Shown one piece after another: positions 35,389-45,623 of a stretch of 64,000 bases of DNA. Each line of letters starts with the position of its first letter. Position 1 is the stretch's first letter. The DNA lies in contig NZ_CP107558.1 of the NCBI RefSeq assembly GCF_026427715.1, positions 2,207,001-2,271,000 on the forward strand, written 5' to 3'. The notes under the pieces are model-generated. The model was not told where the DNA came from, did not search any database, and saw nothing but the letters and a program-made list of their open reading frames with translations. The stretch comes from Methylocystis sp. MJC1. Lineage in GTDB: Bacteria; Pseudomonadota; Alphaproteobacteria; Rhizobiales; Beijerinckiaceae. The translations under genes and the position numbers were made by a program.

Positions 35389-36048
35389 ATGAATATGCTC
35401 GCGCCCCCCCATCAACAAATGGCGGGCGCGCGCCCTTTACCGACGGCCGAGCAGATTTACTGCGCCATCCGCGCGGACGCCACCAATCTCGCCGCAGCCG
35501 ATCCTTTTACCGCGCATGTCATTGCTTGCGCTCTGACCATCGGGCTTTCTGACGCGCTGGAACGGGGAGATACGCTTTCCTCAGCCCTCGGGCTCGACCG
35601 CGCCGGCCTAGAAGCTCTGACCGCGCAATGGGCTCCGAACGCCCGCCAGTTTTTTGACCTCCAAGCCGAACCGCAAGAATTGTTTCTCGATGAAGAAGAG
35701 GCGCAGCTTCATGAGTTGCTCGCCCGCTTCAAATCGGACACGACGCCGCTCTGCGCCTGGATGATCTCGATCGTCGCCCGTCGCGCCATGTCGCCGCGCC
35801 ATCTTTGGCAGGATCTCGGCCTGATCGAGCGCAGCGAACTCACCAAGCTGATGGCGCAATGGTTTCCGGCGCTTGCGTCGGCCAATGTCGACAATATGAA
35901 ATGGAAGAAATTCTTTTACCGAAAGCTTTGTGAGCTCGAGGGCTTTTCGCTCTGCGCGGCCCCAACCTGCCGCGAATGTGGCGATTTCGACAATTGCTTC
36001 GGCGCGGAAGATGGGGCGAGCATGCTCGCACGTCTGTCACAGCGCTGA
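35389..36048 (+). CDS. nifQ: Molybdenum donor protein NifQ
   Basis: A 219-residue protein that provides Mo, as a Mo-Fe-S cluster, for FeMo-co assembly on NifEN. The C-terminal ligand motif C-x4-C-x2-C-x5-C is visible in LCAAPTCRECGDFDNCFG. MKWKKFFYRKLCELEGF before it is typical of NifQ. It is the last gene of the nifEN operon: 170 bases later a new sigma-54 promoter begins. Confidence 0.95.
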   Translation: MNMLAPPHQQMAGARPLPTAEQIYCAIRADATNLAAADPFTAHVIACALTIGLSDALERGDTLSSALGLDRAGLEALTAQWAPNARQFFDLQAEPQELFLDEEEAQLHELLARFKSDTTPLCAWMISIVARRAMSPRHLWQDLGLIERSELTKLMAQWFPALASANVDNMKWKKFFYRKLCELEGFSLCAAPTCRECGDFDNCFGAEDGASMLARLSQR

Positions 36049-36087
36049 CCGCCCGCCACGCAATCCCGAGAACAGCCGAAACAGCTT

Positions 36088-36103
36088 TGTCAGTTCTCTG
36101 ACA
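36088..36103. promoter_or_regulatory. NifA upstream activator site for the iscA-nifUSV operon
   Basis: A perfect TGT-N10-ACA (TGTCAGTTCTCTGACA) that is itself fully palindromic (TGTCAG/CTGACA). It lies 63 bp before the -24 box, 40 bases after the nifQ stop. Confidence 0.85.
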
Positions 36104-36165
36104 ATGTCTGCATTACAGAAAAGCAAGCTAGCGGAGACCCTCTGGATTCCCATGAGGTTCCGCGC

Positions 36166-36180
36166 TGGCACATCGGTTGC
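36166..36180 (+). promoter_or_regulatory. Sigma-54 promoter of the iscA-nifUSV-fix operon
   Basis: TGGCACATCGGTTGC matches the consensus exactly. It predicts a start near 36192, 30 bases before the first gene. Confidence 0.94.
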
Positions 36181-36221
36181 TTTTCCCTTGTCCAGACAAT
36201 CTTAACAAGGGAGCTGTCGTG

Positions 36222-36542
36222 ATGATCGAGCTGACGGATAGCGCGGTGACGGCGGTGCGTTCGGCCATTGCCGGCGCGGGCCAGGAAGTTGAAGGCCTGC
36301 GTATCATGGTCGAGGCCGGCGGCTGTGCGGGCCTGAAATATTCAATGGGTCTCGTGAATGAAGCGGACCCCAACGACCATATCTTCGAGAACGACGGCGT
36401 GAAGGTCTATGTCGAGGAAGGCTCGCTCGCCTATCTCGACGGCACTAAGATCGACTTCGTCATCGGCCTCGAGGGTTCCGGTTTCACTTTCGACAATCCG
36501 CAAGCCAAATCGAGCTGCTCCTGCGGCAAGTCTTTCGGCTGA
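36222..36542 (+). CDS. A-type iron-sulfur carrier (IscA-nif)
   Basis: A 106-residue A-type carrier: [12 protein letters not shown] gives the first ligand and [10 protein letters not shown] at the end the other two. It precedes nifU, the standard place for IscA-nif (HesB). AAGGGAG lies before the ATG at 36222. It is the first gene of the sigma-54-driven operon and more canonical than the carrier in the nifB operon. Confidence 0.93.
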   Translation: MIELTDSAVTAVRSAIAGAGQEVEGLRIMVEAGGCAGLKYSMGLVNEADPNDHIFENDGVKVYVEEGSLAYLDGTKIDFVIGLEGSGFTFDNPQAKSSCSCGKSFG

Positions 36543-36597
36543 ACCCGCCAGATTTCTAGGGTTCAGACTCGGCGCGGGAAGCGGCCAGGAGGCGGCG

Positions 36598-37593
36598 ATG
36601 TGGGATTACACTGACAAGGTCAAGGACTACTTCTTCAATCCCAAGAACGCCGGCGTTCTGGGCGAGGCCAACGCCGTCGGCGAAGTCGGCGCCATCTCCT
36701 GTGGCGACGCGCTGAAGCTGATGATGAAGGTCGATCCGGAAACCGAGGTCATTCAGGACGCGAAGTTCCAGACCTTCGGATGCGGTTCCGCCATCGCCTC
36801 TTCCTCTGCGCTTACCGAGCTCATTATCGGCAAGACTCTGGAAGAGGCTGTGTCCATCACCAACCAGGACATTGCCGATTTTCTGGGCGGCCTGCCGCCG
36901 GAGAAGATGCATTGCTCGGTGATGGGCTATGAGGCGCTGCAGGCGGCGATCGCCAATTTCCGCGGCGAGGAATGGCATGACGACCATGACGAAGGCGCGC
37001 TCGTCTGCAAATGCTTCGGCGTCGACGAAGGCGTCATCGAGCGCGCCATCCGCATGAACAAGCTGACCTCGATTGAACAGGTCACCGATTACACCAAGGC
37101 CGGCGGCGGCTGCCTCACCTGCTTCGACAAGCTCGAAGACCTTCTCGCCAAGGTGAATGGCGAACTCGTCGCAGAAGGCCTCATCGCCGAACATGCGGCC
37201 TATCGCATCGGGGGCTCCGACGCCGCGGAACTCAAGGCCAAAGCGAAGGCCAAGAAGGAAACGGAAAAGGCCCCCGTCCGGGAAGTTGCCGCTGCGGCGA
37301 CGTCTCCGATTGCGCCCTCTTCTCCCTTGCCGCCGCCTTCCGCCGGCATGACCAATCTCAAGAAGATCCGTCTGATCGAAGAGGCGATCGAAGAGCTTCG
37401 TCCGTATCTCAAAAAAGATGGCGGCGACTGCGAGCTGATCGACGTCGACGGCAATAATGTGATGGTCAATCTCAAGGGCGCCTGCATGGCTTGCCAGATG
37501 GCGAGCGTCACCATCTCCGGCATTCAGGAACGCCTGATCGCCAAGCTCGGCATACCGATCCGCATCATTCCCGTGAAGAACCACGCTCATTGA
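36598..37593 (+). CDS. nifU: Fe-S scaffold NifU
   Basis: A 331-residue three-domain scaffold. The IscU-like N-terminus has Cys35, Cys62 and Cys106; the central permanent [2Fe-2S] domain has Cys137, Cys139, Cys172 and Cys175, the same numbering as Azotobacter NifU; the C-terminal Nfu domain has the GACMACQMA pair. An Ala/Lys/Pro linker joins the last two. AGGAGG precedes the ATG at 36598. It builds clusters with sulfur from NifS, encoded next. Confidence 0.98.
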   Translation: MWDYTDKVKDYFFNPKNAGVLGEANAVGEVGAISCGDALKLMMKVDPETEVIQDAKFQTFGCGSAIASSSALTELIIGKTLEEAVSITNQDIADFLGGLPPEKMHCSVMGYEALQAAIANFRGEEWHDDHDEGALVCKCFGVDEGVIERAIRMNKLTSIEQVTDYTKAGGGCLTCFDKLEDLLAKVNGELVAEGLIAEHAAYRIGGSDAAELKAKAKAKKETEKAPVREVAAAATSPIAPSSPLPPPSAGMTNLKKIRLIEEAIEELRPYLKKDGGDCELIDVDGNNVMVNLKGACMACQMASVTISGIQERLIAKLGIPIRIIPVKNHAH

Positions 37594-37604
37594 GGGGAAA
37601 GACC

Positions 37605-38807
37605 ATGCGTCCAGTCTATCTCGACAATAATGCGACGACACGGGTCGATCCGGCGGTGGTCGACGCCATGCTCCCCTTCTTCACGGAGCAGTTCGGCAAT
37701 CCTTCGTCGATCCACTCTTTCGGCGCGAGCGTCGGCGTGTCTGTGAAGAAGGCGCGTCAGCAATTGCAACAATTGCTCGGCGCGGAGCACGACCACGAGA
37801 TCATCTATACGGCGAGCGGCACCGAGGCGGACAACACCGCTATTCTATCAGCGCTGGAGGCCATGCCCGGACGCGACGAGATCGTCACCAGCGCGGTGGA
37901 GCATCCCGCCGTTCTCGCGCTCTGCCAGCATCTGGAGAAGACCGGCCGCGCCAAGGTTCATTATATCGGCGTCGACTCGCTGGGTCGGCTCGACATCGAA
38001 GCCTATCGCAACGCGCTCTCCGACAAGGTCGCTCTCGTCACGCTTATGTGGGCGAACAATGAGACCGGCACGCTTTTCCCGGTCGAAGGGCTCGCGGAGC
38101 TCGCCAAGGAGCATGGCGCGGTGTTCCATACTGATGCGGTGCAAGCCGTTGGCAAAGTGCCGATCGTCCTGAAAGGCAGTGCGATCGACATGCTGTCGCT
38201 TTCCGGCCACAAGCTGCATGCGCCCAAGGGCATTGGCGCGCTGTACGTCAAGCGGGGCACGCGCTTCAAACCGTTGCTGCGCGGCGGCCATCAGGAGCGC
38301 GGACGCCGCGCCGGCACCGAGAATGCGCCGGGCATCATCGGCCTCGGCAAGGCGGCGGAGCTGGCCATCGAGCATATGGTCGATGAGCAGACCCGCGTGA
38401 AGGAGCTGCGAGACCGGCTCGAAAAGGCGATCCTGCAGCGCATTCCCAATTGCTTCGTCAATGGCGATCCGCGCGAGCGGCTGCCGAACACGAGCAACAT
38501 CGCCTTCGAATATGTGGAAGGCGAAGCGATCCTGCTGCATCTGACGCGCCAGGGCATCGCCGCTTCGTCTGGTTCGGCCTGCACCTCGGGGTCGCTCGAG
38601 CCGTCGCATGTGATGAAGGCGATGAATGTGCCCTTCACGGCGGCGCATGGCTCCATCCGCTTCTCGCTCTCGCGCGACAATGTGCCGGAGGATGTCGACC
38701 AGGTGATCGACGCGCTGCCCAAGATCCTCGAGAAACTGCGCGAGCTCTCGCCCTTCTGGGCTGGCGCGAACAAGGATCCGAACGATTTCAAACCCGTTTA
38801 TGCGTGA
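37605..38807 (+). CDS. nifS: Cysteine desulfurase NifS
   Basis: A 400-residue PLP enzyme that releases sulfur from cysteine for NifU. VYLDNNATTRVDPAV at the start, the PLP lysine in LSGHKLHAPKG and the catalytic cysteine in SSGSACTSGSLEPSHV are all present. AGGGGAAAG precedes the ATG at 37605, 12 bases after nifU. Confidence 0.98.
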   Translation: MRPVYLDNNATTRVDPAVVDAMLPFFTEQFGNPSSIHSFGASVGVSVKKARQQLQQLLGAEHDHEIIYTASGTEADNTAILSALEAMPGRDEIVTSAVEHPAVLALCQHLEKTGRAKVHYIGVDSLGRLDIEAYRNALSDKVALVTLMWANNETGTLFPVEGLAELAKEHGAVFHTDAVQAVGKVPIVLKGSAIDMLSLSGHKLHAPKGIGALYVKRGTRFKPLLRGGHQERGRRAGTENAPGIIGLGKAAELAIEHMVDEQTRVKELRDRLEKAILQRIPNCFVNGDPRERLPNTSNIAFEYVEGEAILLHLTRQGIAASSGSACTSGSLEPSHVMKAMNVPFTAAHGSIRFSLSRDNVPEDVDQVIDALPKILEKLRELSPFWAGANKDPNDFKPVYA

Positions 38808-38816
38808 GTTGAAGCC

Positions 38817-39956
38817 GTGAACGTCGACCACCCCCGCGTCTTTATCAATGACACGACGCTCCGCGACGGCGAGCAGGCGCCGCGCGTCGCCTTCACGGCG
38901 CGCGACAAGGTTGCGATCGCGACAGCGCTCGCAGCCGCGGGGGTGGATGAAATCGAAGCCGGCACGCCGGCCATGGGACGCGACGAAATCGACGCCATTA
39001 GCCGCGTCGTGGCCGAAGGTCTTCCCTGCCGCGTGATGGCCTGGTGCCGGCTCAATACGCAAGACGTCGATGCGGCGCTCGCCGCCGGCGTCTCCCATGT
39101 GAATATCTCCGCGCCCATGTCGCGGCTGCAGATCGGCGTGAAGCTCGGCGTCGACGTCCCGGCTGTGGCCGAACGCGTGCGCTCGGTCGTTTCCTACGCA
39201 CGCGAACGCGGTCTGACAGTGGCGCTCGGCGGCGAGGATTCGTCCCGCGCCGATCCGCGTGACATCGGCGTCATTCTCCGCGCCGCACAGCAAGCCGGCG
39301 CCTGGCGCTATCGCTTCGCCGATACGCTCGGCCTGCTCGACCCGTTCTCCGCCTTCGAAGCGATTTCCAATGTGCGCGCCGAGACGGATCTGCCGATCGA
39401 ATTCCACGGCCATGACGACGTCGGTCTCGCAACCGCCAATACGCTCGCGGCGATACGCGCGGGCGCCACGCATGCCTCCGTCACCGTTCTCGGCCTCGGC
39501 GAACGCGCCGGCAACGCCGCTCTGGAAGAAATCGCCGTCGCGCTCGGCCATGTTGCGCGGGGCCGCACCAATATCAGCGCCGATCAGCTCCCCGGACTGG
39601 CGAAGCTCGTCGCCCGCGCTGCGCGCAGGCGCATCGGCCGCTCGAAGGCGATCGTCGGCGCCGACGTCTTTACCCATGAGTCCGGCATTCATGTCGCTGC
39701 GCTCTTGAAAGACGCGCGCACCTATCAGGGGATCGACCCTGCGCTGCTCGGCCGGCGCAACACTGTCGTGCTGGCCAAGCACTCGGGCGTCGCGGCGCTG
39801 AAAAGCAAGGGCGCGGAGCTGGGTTTCGACATCGACCGCGATCTGGCGAATGCGCTCCTTGCGCAAATCCGCCAACGCGCGAACGAGAAGGCGGCGCCAA
39901 TGACGAAGCGTGAGTTGAAGAACCTCTTCAAGAGCGCATGCGGAGGCGCGCCATGA
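38817..39956 (+). CDS. nifV: Homocitrate synthase NifV
   Basis: A 379-residue enzyme that condenses acetyl-CoA and 2-oxoglutarate to make homocitrate, the organic ligand of FeMo-co. [17 protein letters not shown] at the start, [19 protein letters not shown] and the [11 protein letters not shown] metal-site motif are typical of the isopropylmalate/homocitrate synthase family. It starts with GTG, preceded by GAG(TTG)AAG, and its stop overlaps the cysE start. A normal homocitrate-binding fold and nif context favour NifV over LeuA. Confidence 0.97.
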   Translation: MNVDHPRVFINDTTLRDGEQAPRVAFTARDKVAIATALAAAGVDEIEAGTPAMGRDEIDAISRVVAEGLPCRVMAWCRLNTQDVDAALAAGVSHVNISAPMSRLQIGVKLGVDVPAVAERVRSVVSYARERGLTVALGGEDSSRADPRDIGVILRAAQQAGAWRYRFADTLGLLDPFSAFEAISNVRAETDLPIEFHGHDDVGLATANTLAAIRAGATHASVTVLGLGERAGNAALEEIAVALGHVARGRTNISADQLPGLAKLVARAARRRIGRSKAIVGADVFTHESGIHVAALLKDARTYQGIDPALLGRRNTVVLAKHSGVAALKSKGAELGFDIDRDLANALLAQIRQRANEKAAPMTKRELKNLFKSACGGAP

Positions 39957-40699
39957 GCCTCGCCGCCTCAGCTCCGCTGACGAAGCCCGCCATTCCCCCG
40001 AGCCTTTTCGTCAAATTGCGCGGCGACGTCTCCTGCGTTCTGAGGCGCGATCCTGCGGCGCGCAATTCGCTTGAAGTCGCGCTCCTCTATCCGGGCGTTC
40101 ATGCGATCCTGTTTTATCGCATCGCCAACAGCCTTTGGCGGCGCGGCGTCAAATTCCCGGCGCGCTTCCTCTCCTGGTTTGCGCGGCTGATCACCAATAT
40201 CGACATCCATCCTGGCGCGACGATCGGCGAGCGTCTCTTCATCGATCACGGCGCCGGCGTGGTGATCGGCGAGACGGCGGTCATCGGCGACGACGTGACG
40301 CTCTATCACGGCGTCACCCTCGGCGGCACGTCATGGGCGCCGGGCAAGCGTCATCCCACGATCGAAAACGGCGTGCTCGTCGGCGCCGGCGCGAAAATCC
40401 TTGGGCCGATCACCGTCGGCGCCCGCTCCCGCATCGGCGCCAATTCGGTCGTCATTGAAGACATTCCGCCGGAGATGACGGTCGTCGGCATTCCCGGCCG
40501 CATCGTGAAAGTGGAACGCCGCCGCTCCGGCCCGGACGGTCGCATCGATCTCGAACATCATCTCATTCCCGATCCGGTCGGCGACGCCATTTCGGTGCTG
40601 ATCGACCGGCTCGACTTCCTTGAAACGCGCCTGGCGCATCTGCAGGCGCGCAAGAACGACACCCTTTCGAAGGCCAGTGAAAAGGAGACGACGCCATGA
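39953..40699 (+). CDS. nifP: Serine O-acetyltransferase of the nif cluster (NifP)
   Basis: A 248-residue CysE-family enzyme with the left-handed beta-helix hexapeptide repeats: [42 protein letters not shown]. The catalytic histidines (DHG, YHG) are present. It makes O-acetylserine so that extra cysteine is available for NifS-driven cluster building. It overlaps nifV at its start and nifW at its stop (ATGA). Confidence 0.93.
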   Translation: MSLAASAPLTKPAIPPSLFVKLRGDVSCVLRRDPAARNSLEVALLYPGVHAILFYRIANSLWRRGVKFPARFLSWFARLITNIDIHPGATIGERLFIDHGAGVVIGETAVIGDDVTLYHGVTLGGTSWAPGKRHPTIENGVLVGAGAKILGPITVGARSRIGANSVVIEDIPPEMTVVGIPGRIVKVERRRSGPDGRIDLEHHLIPDPVGDAISVLIDRLDFLETRLAHLQARKNDTLSKASEKETTP

Positions 40700-41031
40700 G
40701 CGTGTTCGACGAATTGCGGAAACTTCATTCCGCGGAGGATTTCTTCGAAGCGCTCGGCGTCGAATACGATCCGGCCGTGGTGCGCGTCGCGCGCCTCCAT
40801 ATTCTGCGCCGCATGGCGGAATATCTCTCCAAGAACGACTTCGACGGCGTCCCCGACGAAGAAACGCGCGCCGCCTGCAAAGAGACGCTCACGAAAGCCT
40901 ATGAGGATTTCGCGGCCTCTTCGCCCATCGCCGAGCGCGTCTTCAAGGTCCACAAGGACGCCGTGAAGCCGAAGGAGGAGCCGGCGAAGCCGTTCGTTCC
41001 CTTGACCACGCTGACCGTCGCGCGCAGCTGA
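40696..41031 (+). CDS. nifW: Nitrogenase-stabilising protein NifW
   Basis: A 111-residue protein matching Nif[42 protein letters not shown]. NifW binds MoFe protein during maturation and helps protect it from oxygen. It overlaps nifP and lies 16 bases before fixA. Confidence 0.95.
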   Translation: MSVFDELRKLHSAEDFFEALGVEYDPAVVRVARLHILRRMAEYLSKNDFDGVPDEETRAACKETLTKAYEDFAASSPIAERVFKVHKDAVKPKEEPAKPFVPLTTLTVARS

Positions 41032-41047
41032 GCCAGGAAAAGACAAA

Positions 41048-41899
41048 ATGAAAATCCTCGTCTGCATCAAGCAGGTTCCGGATAGCGCGCAGATCCGCGT
41101 TCATCCCGTGACCAATACGATCATGCGGCAGGGCGTGCCGACGATCATCAATCCTTACGATCTCTTCTCGCTGGAAGAGGCGCTGCGCCTACGCGACAAA
41201 TTCGGCGGCGAAGTCACCGTGCTGACCATGGGCCCGCCCATGGCCTCCGAGTCGCTGCGCAAGGCTTTGGCGATCGGCGCGGATCGCGCCGTGCTGCTCA
41301 CCGACCGCTTTTTCGCGGGCTCCGACACGCTGGCGACGACCTATGCGCTGGCGCAGGCGATCCGCAAGATCGAGCAGACCTTCGGCAAGCAGGACATTGT
41401 CTTCACCGGCAAGCAGACGATCGACGGCGATACGGCACAGGTTGGCCCCGGCATTGCGAAACGCCTGAACCTTCTGCAGCTCACTTATATCTCCAAGATC
41501 GTCGAGTGCGATCCGGAGAAGGGCGAAGTTGTCGTCGAGCGGCGCGCCGAGGGCGGCGTGCAGGTTCTCAAGACCGCCATGCCCTGCCTCGTCACCATGA
41601 TCGAGGGCTCCAATGAAGTGCGCCGCGGCGCCTTCAACGATGCGCTGCGCGCGGCGCGCGCCGAGATCGTCACCTGGAGCGCCAAGGACGCGGAGATCGA
41701 GGATCTCACGAAATGCGGCCTCAAGGGTTCGCCCACGATCGTGAAGAAGGTCTTCGCGCCCGCGCCGCGCTCCGAAAAGGCCGCCTTTGTCGAGCCCGGC
41801 AAGACGGCCGGCGATTCCGCCGAGGCGCTGATCGCCTCCATCTTCGGGCGTCATCCGGCGCTCGAAGCCGACATGACCAAACTCGCTTCCGGACTCTAG
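41048..41899 (+). CDS. fixA: Electron-transfer flavoprotein beta subunit FixA
   Basis: A 283-residue ETF beta-type protein: MKILVCIKQVPDSAQIRVHPVTNTIMRQGVPTIINPYDLFSLEEALRLRD and the FTGKQTIDGDTAQVGPGIAKRL nucleotide loop. FixABCX bifurcates electrons from NADH to quinone and to low-potential ferredoxin or flavodoxin for nitrogenase. It is downstream of nifW in the same direction. A palindrome separates it from fixB. Confidence 0.97.
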   Translation: MKILVCIKQVPDSAQIRVHPVTNTIMRQGVPTIINPYDLFSLEEALRLRDKFGGEVTVLTMGPPMASESLRKALAIGADRAVLLTDRFFAGSDTLATTYALAQAIRKIEQTFGKQDIVFTGKQTIDGDTAQVGPGIAKRLNLLQLTYISKIVECDPEKGEVVVERRAEGGVQVLKTAMPCLVTMIEGSNEVRRGAFNDALRAARAEIVTWSAKDAEIEDLTKCGLKGSPTIVKKVFAPAPRSEKAAFVEPGKTAGDSAEALIASIFGRHPALEADMTKLASGL

Positions 41900-41960
41900 A
41901 GCGCGTGGCGAAAAAGTGGAAACCGGTTTTTTGCGCAACGCGCGCTCGGAAATTCGAAAC
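41900..41960. repeat. Palindrome inside the fixA-fixB gap
   Basis: GCGCGTGGCGAAAAAGTGGAAACCGGTTTTTTGCGCAACGCGC type sequence: outer GAGCGCGT/GCGCGCTC arms and an inner AAACCGGTTT. Similar elements are frequent in Rhizobiales intergenic DNA. This copy sits within the fix operon, the only repeat inside a transcription unit of the island besides the nifK-nifE one. Confidence 0.75.
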
Positions 41961-41971
41961 AGGAGCTGACG

Positions 41972-43066
41972 ATGTCCCCCACGCCGCCGCCCGCCACTCG
42001 CGCTAGCGCAAAAAAAGAGCTGCCGGAGCATTTCCGCGGTTACAAGCATGTTTGGGTCTGCGTTGAACAGGAGCGCGGTGACGTTCATCCGGTCTCCTGG
42101 GAGCTTCTCGGCGAGGGCCGCAAGCTCGCCGACAAGCTCGGCGTCGAGCTCGGCGCCGTCGTGCTCGGCGGCCCCGGAGAGGGAACCAAGGAAGCGGCGG
42201 CCGAGGCCTTCCGCTTCGGCGCAGACGTCGCCTATCTCGTCGAGCATCCGGTGCTGACGGACTATCGCAACGAGTCTTACGCCAAGGCGGTGACTCAGCT
42301 CGTCAACGCCTATAAGCCGGAAATTCTCCTGCTGGGCGCGACGAATCTGGGCCGCGACCTTGCGGGTTCGGTGGCGACGACGCTACTCACGGGCCTCACC
42401 GCCGACTGCACCGAGCTTGCGGTGGACGCCGACGGCTCGCTCGCCGCGACGCGCCCGACCTTCGGCGGCTCGCTACTCTGCACGATCTACACGCTGAATT
42501 ATCGCCCGCAGATGGCGACCGTGCGTCCGCGCGTGATGCCCATGCCCGAGCGCGTCGCCGATCGCGTCGGCCGCGTCGTGCCCTTCACGCCCGATCTCGA
42601 CGAAGACTCGATCATCACCAAGCTGCTGCGCTTCATTCCGGATCGCGACTCCAACAAGAGCAATCTCGCCTTTGCGGATGTGGTTGTCGCCGGCGGCATG
42701 GGGCTGCAGAGCGCCGAGAACTTCCAGCTCGTGAAGAACCTCGCTTCCGTGCTCGGCGCCGAATATGGCTGCTCGCGTCCGGTCGTTCAGAAAGGCTGGC
42801 TCCCCGCCGAGCGCCAGATTGGCCAGACCGGCAAGACGATCCGGCCGAAGCTCTATATCGCCGCCGGCATCTCTGGCGCGATTCAACATCGCGTCGGCGT
42901 CGAAGGTGCGGATTGCATCGTTGCGATCAATACCGATAAGAACGCGCCGATCTTCGACTTCGCGCATATCGGCATCGCCACGGACGCCATCCGCCTGCTG
43001 CCGGCGCTCACCGAAGCTTTCCGCGCAAGACTGTCGCCCCATCAGCGTGATCGGCTCGCCGGCTAA
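41972..43066 (+). CDS. fixB: Electron-transfer flavoprotein alpha subunit FixB
   Basis: A 364-residue ETF alpha-type protein. The FAD-binding C-terminal half has [69 protein letters not shown], followed by [17 protein letters not shown], all classic ETF alpha features. It pairs with FixA. AGGAGCTGACG precedes the ATG. Confidence 0.97.
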   Translation: MSPTPPPATRASAKKELPEHFRGYKHVWVCVEQERGDVHPVSWELLGEGRKLADKLGVELGAVVLGGPGEGTKEAAAEAFRFGADVAYLVEHPVLTDYRNESYAKAVTQLVNAYKPEILLLGATNLGRDLAGSVATTLLTGLTADCTELAVDADGSLAATRPTFGGSLLCTIYTLNYRPQMATVRPRVMPMPERVADRVGRVVPFTPDLDEDSIITKLLRFIPDRDSNKSNLAFADVVVAGGMGLQSAENFQLVKNLASVLGAEYGCSRPVVQKGWLPAERQIGQTGKTIRPKLYIAAGISGAIQHRVGVEGADCIVAINTDKNAPIFDFAHIGIATDAIRLLPALTEAFRARLSPHQRDRLAG

Positions 43067-43121
43067 TGAACACTTCGAAATTATCCGGCGTGGCGCCGGT
43101 TGCATGTGAATGGAGACTGCC

Positions 43122-44429
43122 ATGATCGAAGAAAGATTCGACGCGATCGTGATCGGAGCCGGAATGGCCGGCAACGCCGCGGCGCACACCATGGCGTCCC
43201 GCGGCCTCAAAGTGCTGCAACTGGAGCGCGGCGAATATCCCGGCTCGAAGAACGTCCAAGGCGCGATCCTTTACGCCGATATGGTCGAGAAGATCGTCCC
43301 GAACTTCCGCGAGGAGGCGCCGCTCGAGCGCCATCTTGTCGAGCAGCGTTTCTGGATGATGGGCGATCGCTCCCACACTGCCCTGCAATATCGCAACGAC
43401 GACTTCAACGAGGACAAGCCGAACCGCTACACGATCGTTCGTTCGCAATTCGACCGCTGGTTCTCGAAGGAAGTGCAGGCGCAAGGCGCGATCGTCATCT
43501 GTGAAACGACGGTGATGGAGCTCGTGAGCGACGCTTACGGCAAGGTCATCGGCGTGCGCACCGACCGTCGCGGTGGCACCATTTTCGCCGATGTCGTCGT
43601 GCTGTGCGAAGGCGTCAACGGCCTGCTTGGCACGCGCGCCGGCCTGCGCGCATCGCCGAAGCCCGAACATGTCGCGCTGGCTGTGAAGGAAATGCACTTC
43701 CTGCCGCGTGAAACGATCGAAGCGCGCTTCAATCTGCGTGGCGACGAAGGCGTCGTCGTCGAGGCGGCGGGCGTCATCTCAAAGGGCATGACGGGCATGG
43801 GCTTCGTCTACACCAACAAGGAGAGCATTTCGGTCGGCATGGGTTGTCTGGTTTCTGACTTTGCTGAAAATAAAGATACGCCATACGGCCTGTTGGAAGC
43901 CTTCAAGAACCATCCCTCGATCAAACCACTGCTCGAAGGCTCGGAAGTGAAGGAATATGCCGCCCATCTCATCCCCGAGGGCGGGTACAACACAATTCCG
44001 GAGCTTTTCGGCGATGGTTGGGTGGTTTGTGGCGACGCCGCGCAGCTCAACAACGCCATTCACCGCGAAGGCTCCAACCTCGCGCTGACCTCGGGCCGCC
44101 TCGCGGGCGAAGCGATCTTCCAGATCAAGTCGCGCAAGGAGGCTATGACGAAGCAAAATCTGGCGCTTTACAAAAAGCTCCTCGACGACAGCTTCGTCAT
44201 GAAGGACCTAAAGAAATACAAGGACATGCCGGCGCTTCTGCACGCCAATTCGCAAAATTACTTCCTGGCCTATCCGCAGCTCGTCTCGAAGGCCATGGAG
44301 AATTTCCTGCGCGTCGACGGCACGCCGAAGTTAGACAAGGAGAAGGCCACCATTGGCGCCTTTATAAAGGAACGCAAATGGTCGGGCCTCTTTGGCGACG
44401 CATGGAAGCTTGCGCGCGCCTGGCGCTGA
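43122..44429 (+). CDS. fixC: FixC, ETF-quinone oxidoreductase-like flavoprotein
   Basis: A 435-residue flavoprotein. [42 protein letters not shown] is the FAD dinucleotide fold, [36 protein letters not shown] the second FAD motif. It transfers electrons from FixAB to quinone within FixABCX. I chose the ATG at 43122 with GGAG upstream rather than one four codons earlier. Confidence 0.97.
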   Translation: MIEERFDAIVIGAGMAGNAAAHTMASRGLKVLQLERGEYPGSKNVQGAILYADMVEKIVPNFREEAPLERHLVEQRFWMMGDRSHTALQYRNDDFNEDKPNRYTIVRSQFDRWFSKEVQAQGAIVICETTVMELVSDAYGKVIGVRTDRRGGTIFADVVVLCEGVNGLLGTRAGLRASPKPEHVALAVKEMHFLPRETIEARFNLRGDEGVVVEAAGVISKGMTGMGFVYTNKESISVGMGCLVSDFAENKDTPYGLLEAFKNHPSIKPLLEGSEVKEYAAHLIPEGGYNTIPELFGDGWVVCGDAAQLNNAIHREGSNLALTSGRLAGEAIFQIKSRKEAMTKQNLALYKKLLDDSFVMKDLKKYKDMPALLHANSQNYFLAYPQLVSKAMENFLRVDGTPKLDKEKATIGAFIKERKWSGLFGDAWKLARAWR

Positions 44430-44491
44430 CGCATCGAGTTGGCGTTGTTCTTGCGTAGCAGAGGAAAGAACATTCCGAGAGGAGAAATCCC

Positions 44492-44782
44492 ATGTCCCTC
44501 GCCGCCCGAGTTGAGGAAAAACTCTACCAAAATCGTTACCTCGTGGACGCCGGCAAGCCGCATATCGCCATTCGTCCGCACGAAAAACCCTCTGAAAATC
44601 TCCTGGCGATGACTCACATCTGCCCGGCGGGCTGCTATTCTGAAACCAGTTCGGGGCAGGTCGAAATCACGCCGGACGGCTGTCTCGAATGCGGCACCTG
44701 TCGGGTGTTGTGCGAAGCGTCCGGCGACATCACCTGGAACTACCCGCGCGGCGGTTTCGGCGTGCTGTTCAAATTCGGATAG
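44492..44782 (+). CDS. fixX: FixX ferredoxin-like protein
   Basis: A 96-residue protein with ICPAGCYSE and [12 protein letters not shown] cysteine groups and the end motif [15 protein letters not shown], typical of FixX. It carries the Fe-S centres that accept the low-potential or quinone-bound electrons in FixABCX. GAGAGGAG precedes the ATG. It is followed after 8 bases by the first FeSII-like gene. Confidence 0.96.
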   Translation: MSLAARVEEKLYQNRYLVDAGKPHIAIRPHEKPSENLLAMTHICPAGCYSETSSGQVEITPDGCLECGTCRVLCEASGDITWNYPRGGFGVLFKFG

Positions 44783-44790
44783 GAAGCGCC

Positions 44791-45156
44791 ATGCCCAATG
44801 TTACTTTCCAGTCGCCCTTGTTGCATAAGAACGTCACTGTTTATGCGATCGCGGGCGACACCTCGACGATCCTCGCCGTCGCCGATGCGAACAAGATTGC
44901 GATCCCGCATGATTGTCGCGACGGCGAATGCGGCTCCTGTCTCATCGAGGTGGTCACGCTTTCGGGAAAGACCATGGGCTCGCTTCTGACCGAGAAGGAA
45001 AAGACCCAGCTCAAATCGCTCGGCAAAATCACCGCCGAGGAAATCCGCTTGGCCGAAGTGGAAGATGTGGCGCCAAAATATCGCCTTGCCTGTCAGTATA
45101 TTGTCCGCGACCAAGATATTCTGGTGAAGTTCAGCGGCGAACCGGGCGGCGCCTGA
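44791..45156 (+). CDS. Shethna protein II (FeSII)-like [2Fe-2S] ferredoxin, copy 1
   Basis: A 121-residue ferredoxin with ligands Cys42, Cys47, Cys50 (CRDGECGSC) and Cys101 (YRLACQYIV). Between them lies the insert LLTEKEKTQLKSLGKITAEEIRLAEVEDVAPKYR, the feature that separates Azotobacter FeSII from ordinary plant-type ferredoxins; the end DILVKFSGEPGGA also fits. FeSII binds oxidised nitrogenase and protects it from oxygen. The gene is 8 bases after fixX, so it is in the nif-fix transcript. Confidence 0.88.
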   Translation: MPNVTFQSPLLHKNVTVYAIAGDTSTILAVADANKIAIPHDCRDGECGSCLIEVVTLSGKTMGSLLTEKEKTQLKSLGKITAEEIRLAEVEDVAPKYRLACQYIVRDQDILVKFSGEPGGA

Positions 45157-45230
45157 CGCCCGAAGCGCCGCGACGCTTTCACGAACCGGCGGTCACACGA
45201 CCGTCGGTTTTCACCGGCTGAGAGAACGTT

Positions 45231-45596
45231 ATGCCAAACGTCACTTTCTCATCGCCCTTGTTGCAGCGGTCCGTCACTGTCTTCACGGCGGGAGGCGACG
45301 CCTCGAGCATTCTTAGTGTCGCGGAAGAGAACAAGATCCCCTTGCCGCGAACATGCCGTGACGGCGAATGCGGCGTCTGTGTCGTGGACGTCTTGGCGCT
45401 CTCCGGCAAAACCATGGGCTCCCGGCTGACCGACAAGGAAAAAGCGCGCCTCGCGGCGGTGGGGAAAATCACGCCGGAAGAAATCCGTCGCGCCGAGATC
45501 AACGAGATCGCGCCGCGGTATCGGCTCGCCTGTCAATATGTCATCGGCCACGAGGATATATTGGTGAAGTTCACCGGCAGGCCGGGTAGCACGTAA
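45231..45596 (+). CDS. Shethna protein II (FeSII)-like [2Fe-2S] ferredoxin, copy 2
   Basis: A tandem duplicate of the previous gene, also 121 residues, about 60% identical by eye, with Cys42, Cys47, Cys50 and Cys101 conserved (CRDGECGVC, YRLACQYVI) and the same insert. The 74-base gap contains a GGCGGTCACACGACCGTCGG-type inverted repeat. It differs mainly on surface residues (KITPEEIRRAEINEIAP), which could mean a different partner or regulation. It is the last gene of the island. Confidence 0.87.
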   Translation: MPNVTFSSPLLQRSVTVFTAGGDASSILSVAEENKIPLPRTCRDGECGVCVVDVLALSGKTMGSRLTDKEKARLAAVGKITPEEIRRAEINEIAPRYRLACQYVIGHEDILVKFTGRPGST

Positions 45597-45623
45597 GAAG
45601 AGGCATTTATAAAGCCAGCCCCG

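Noticed and set aside
37848..39875. A 675-codon minus-strand frame opposite nifS and nifV
   Set aside because: Same reason: both plus-strand genes are diagnostic, and the antisense product shows the Arg/Ala/Asp bias of a mirror frame.
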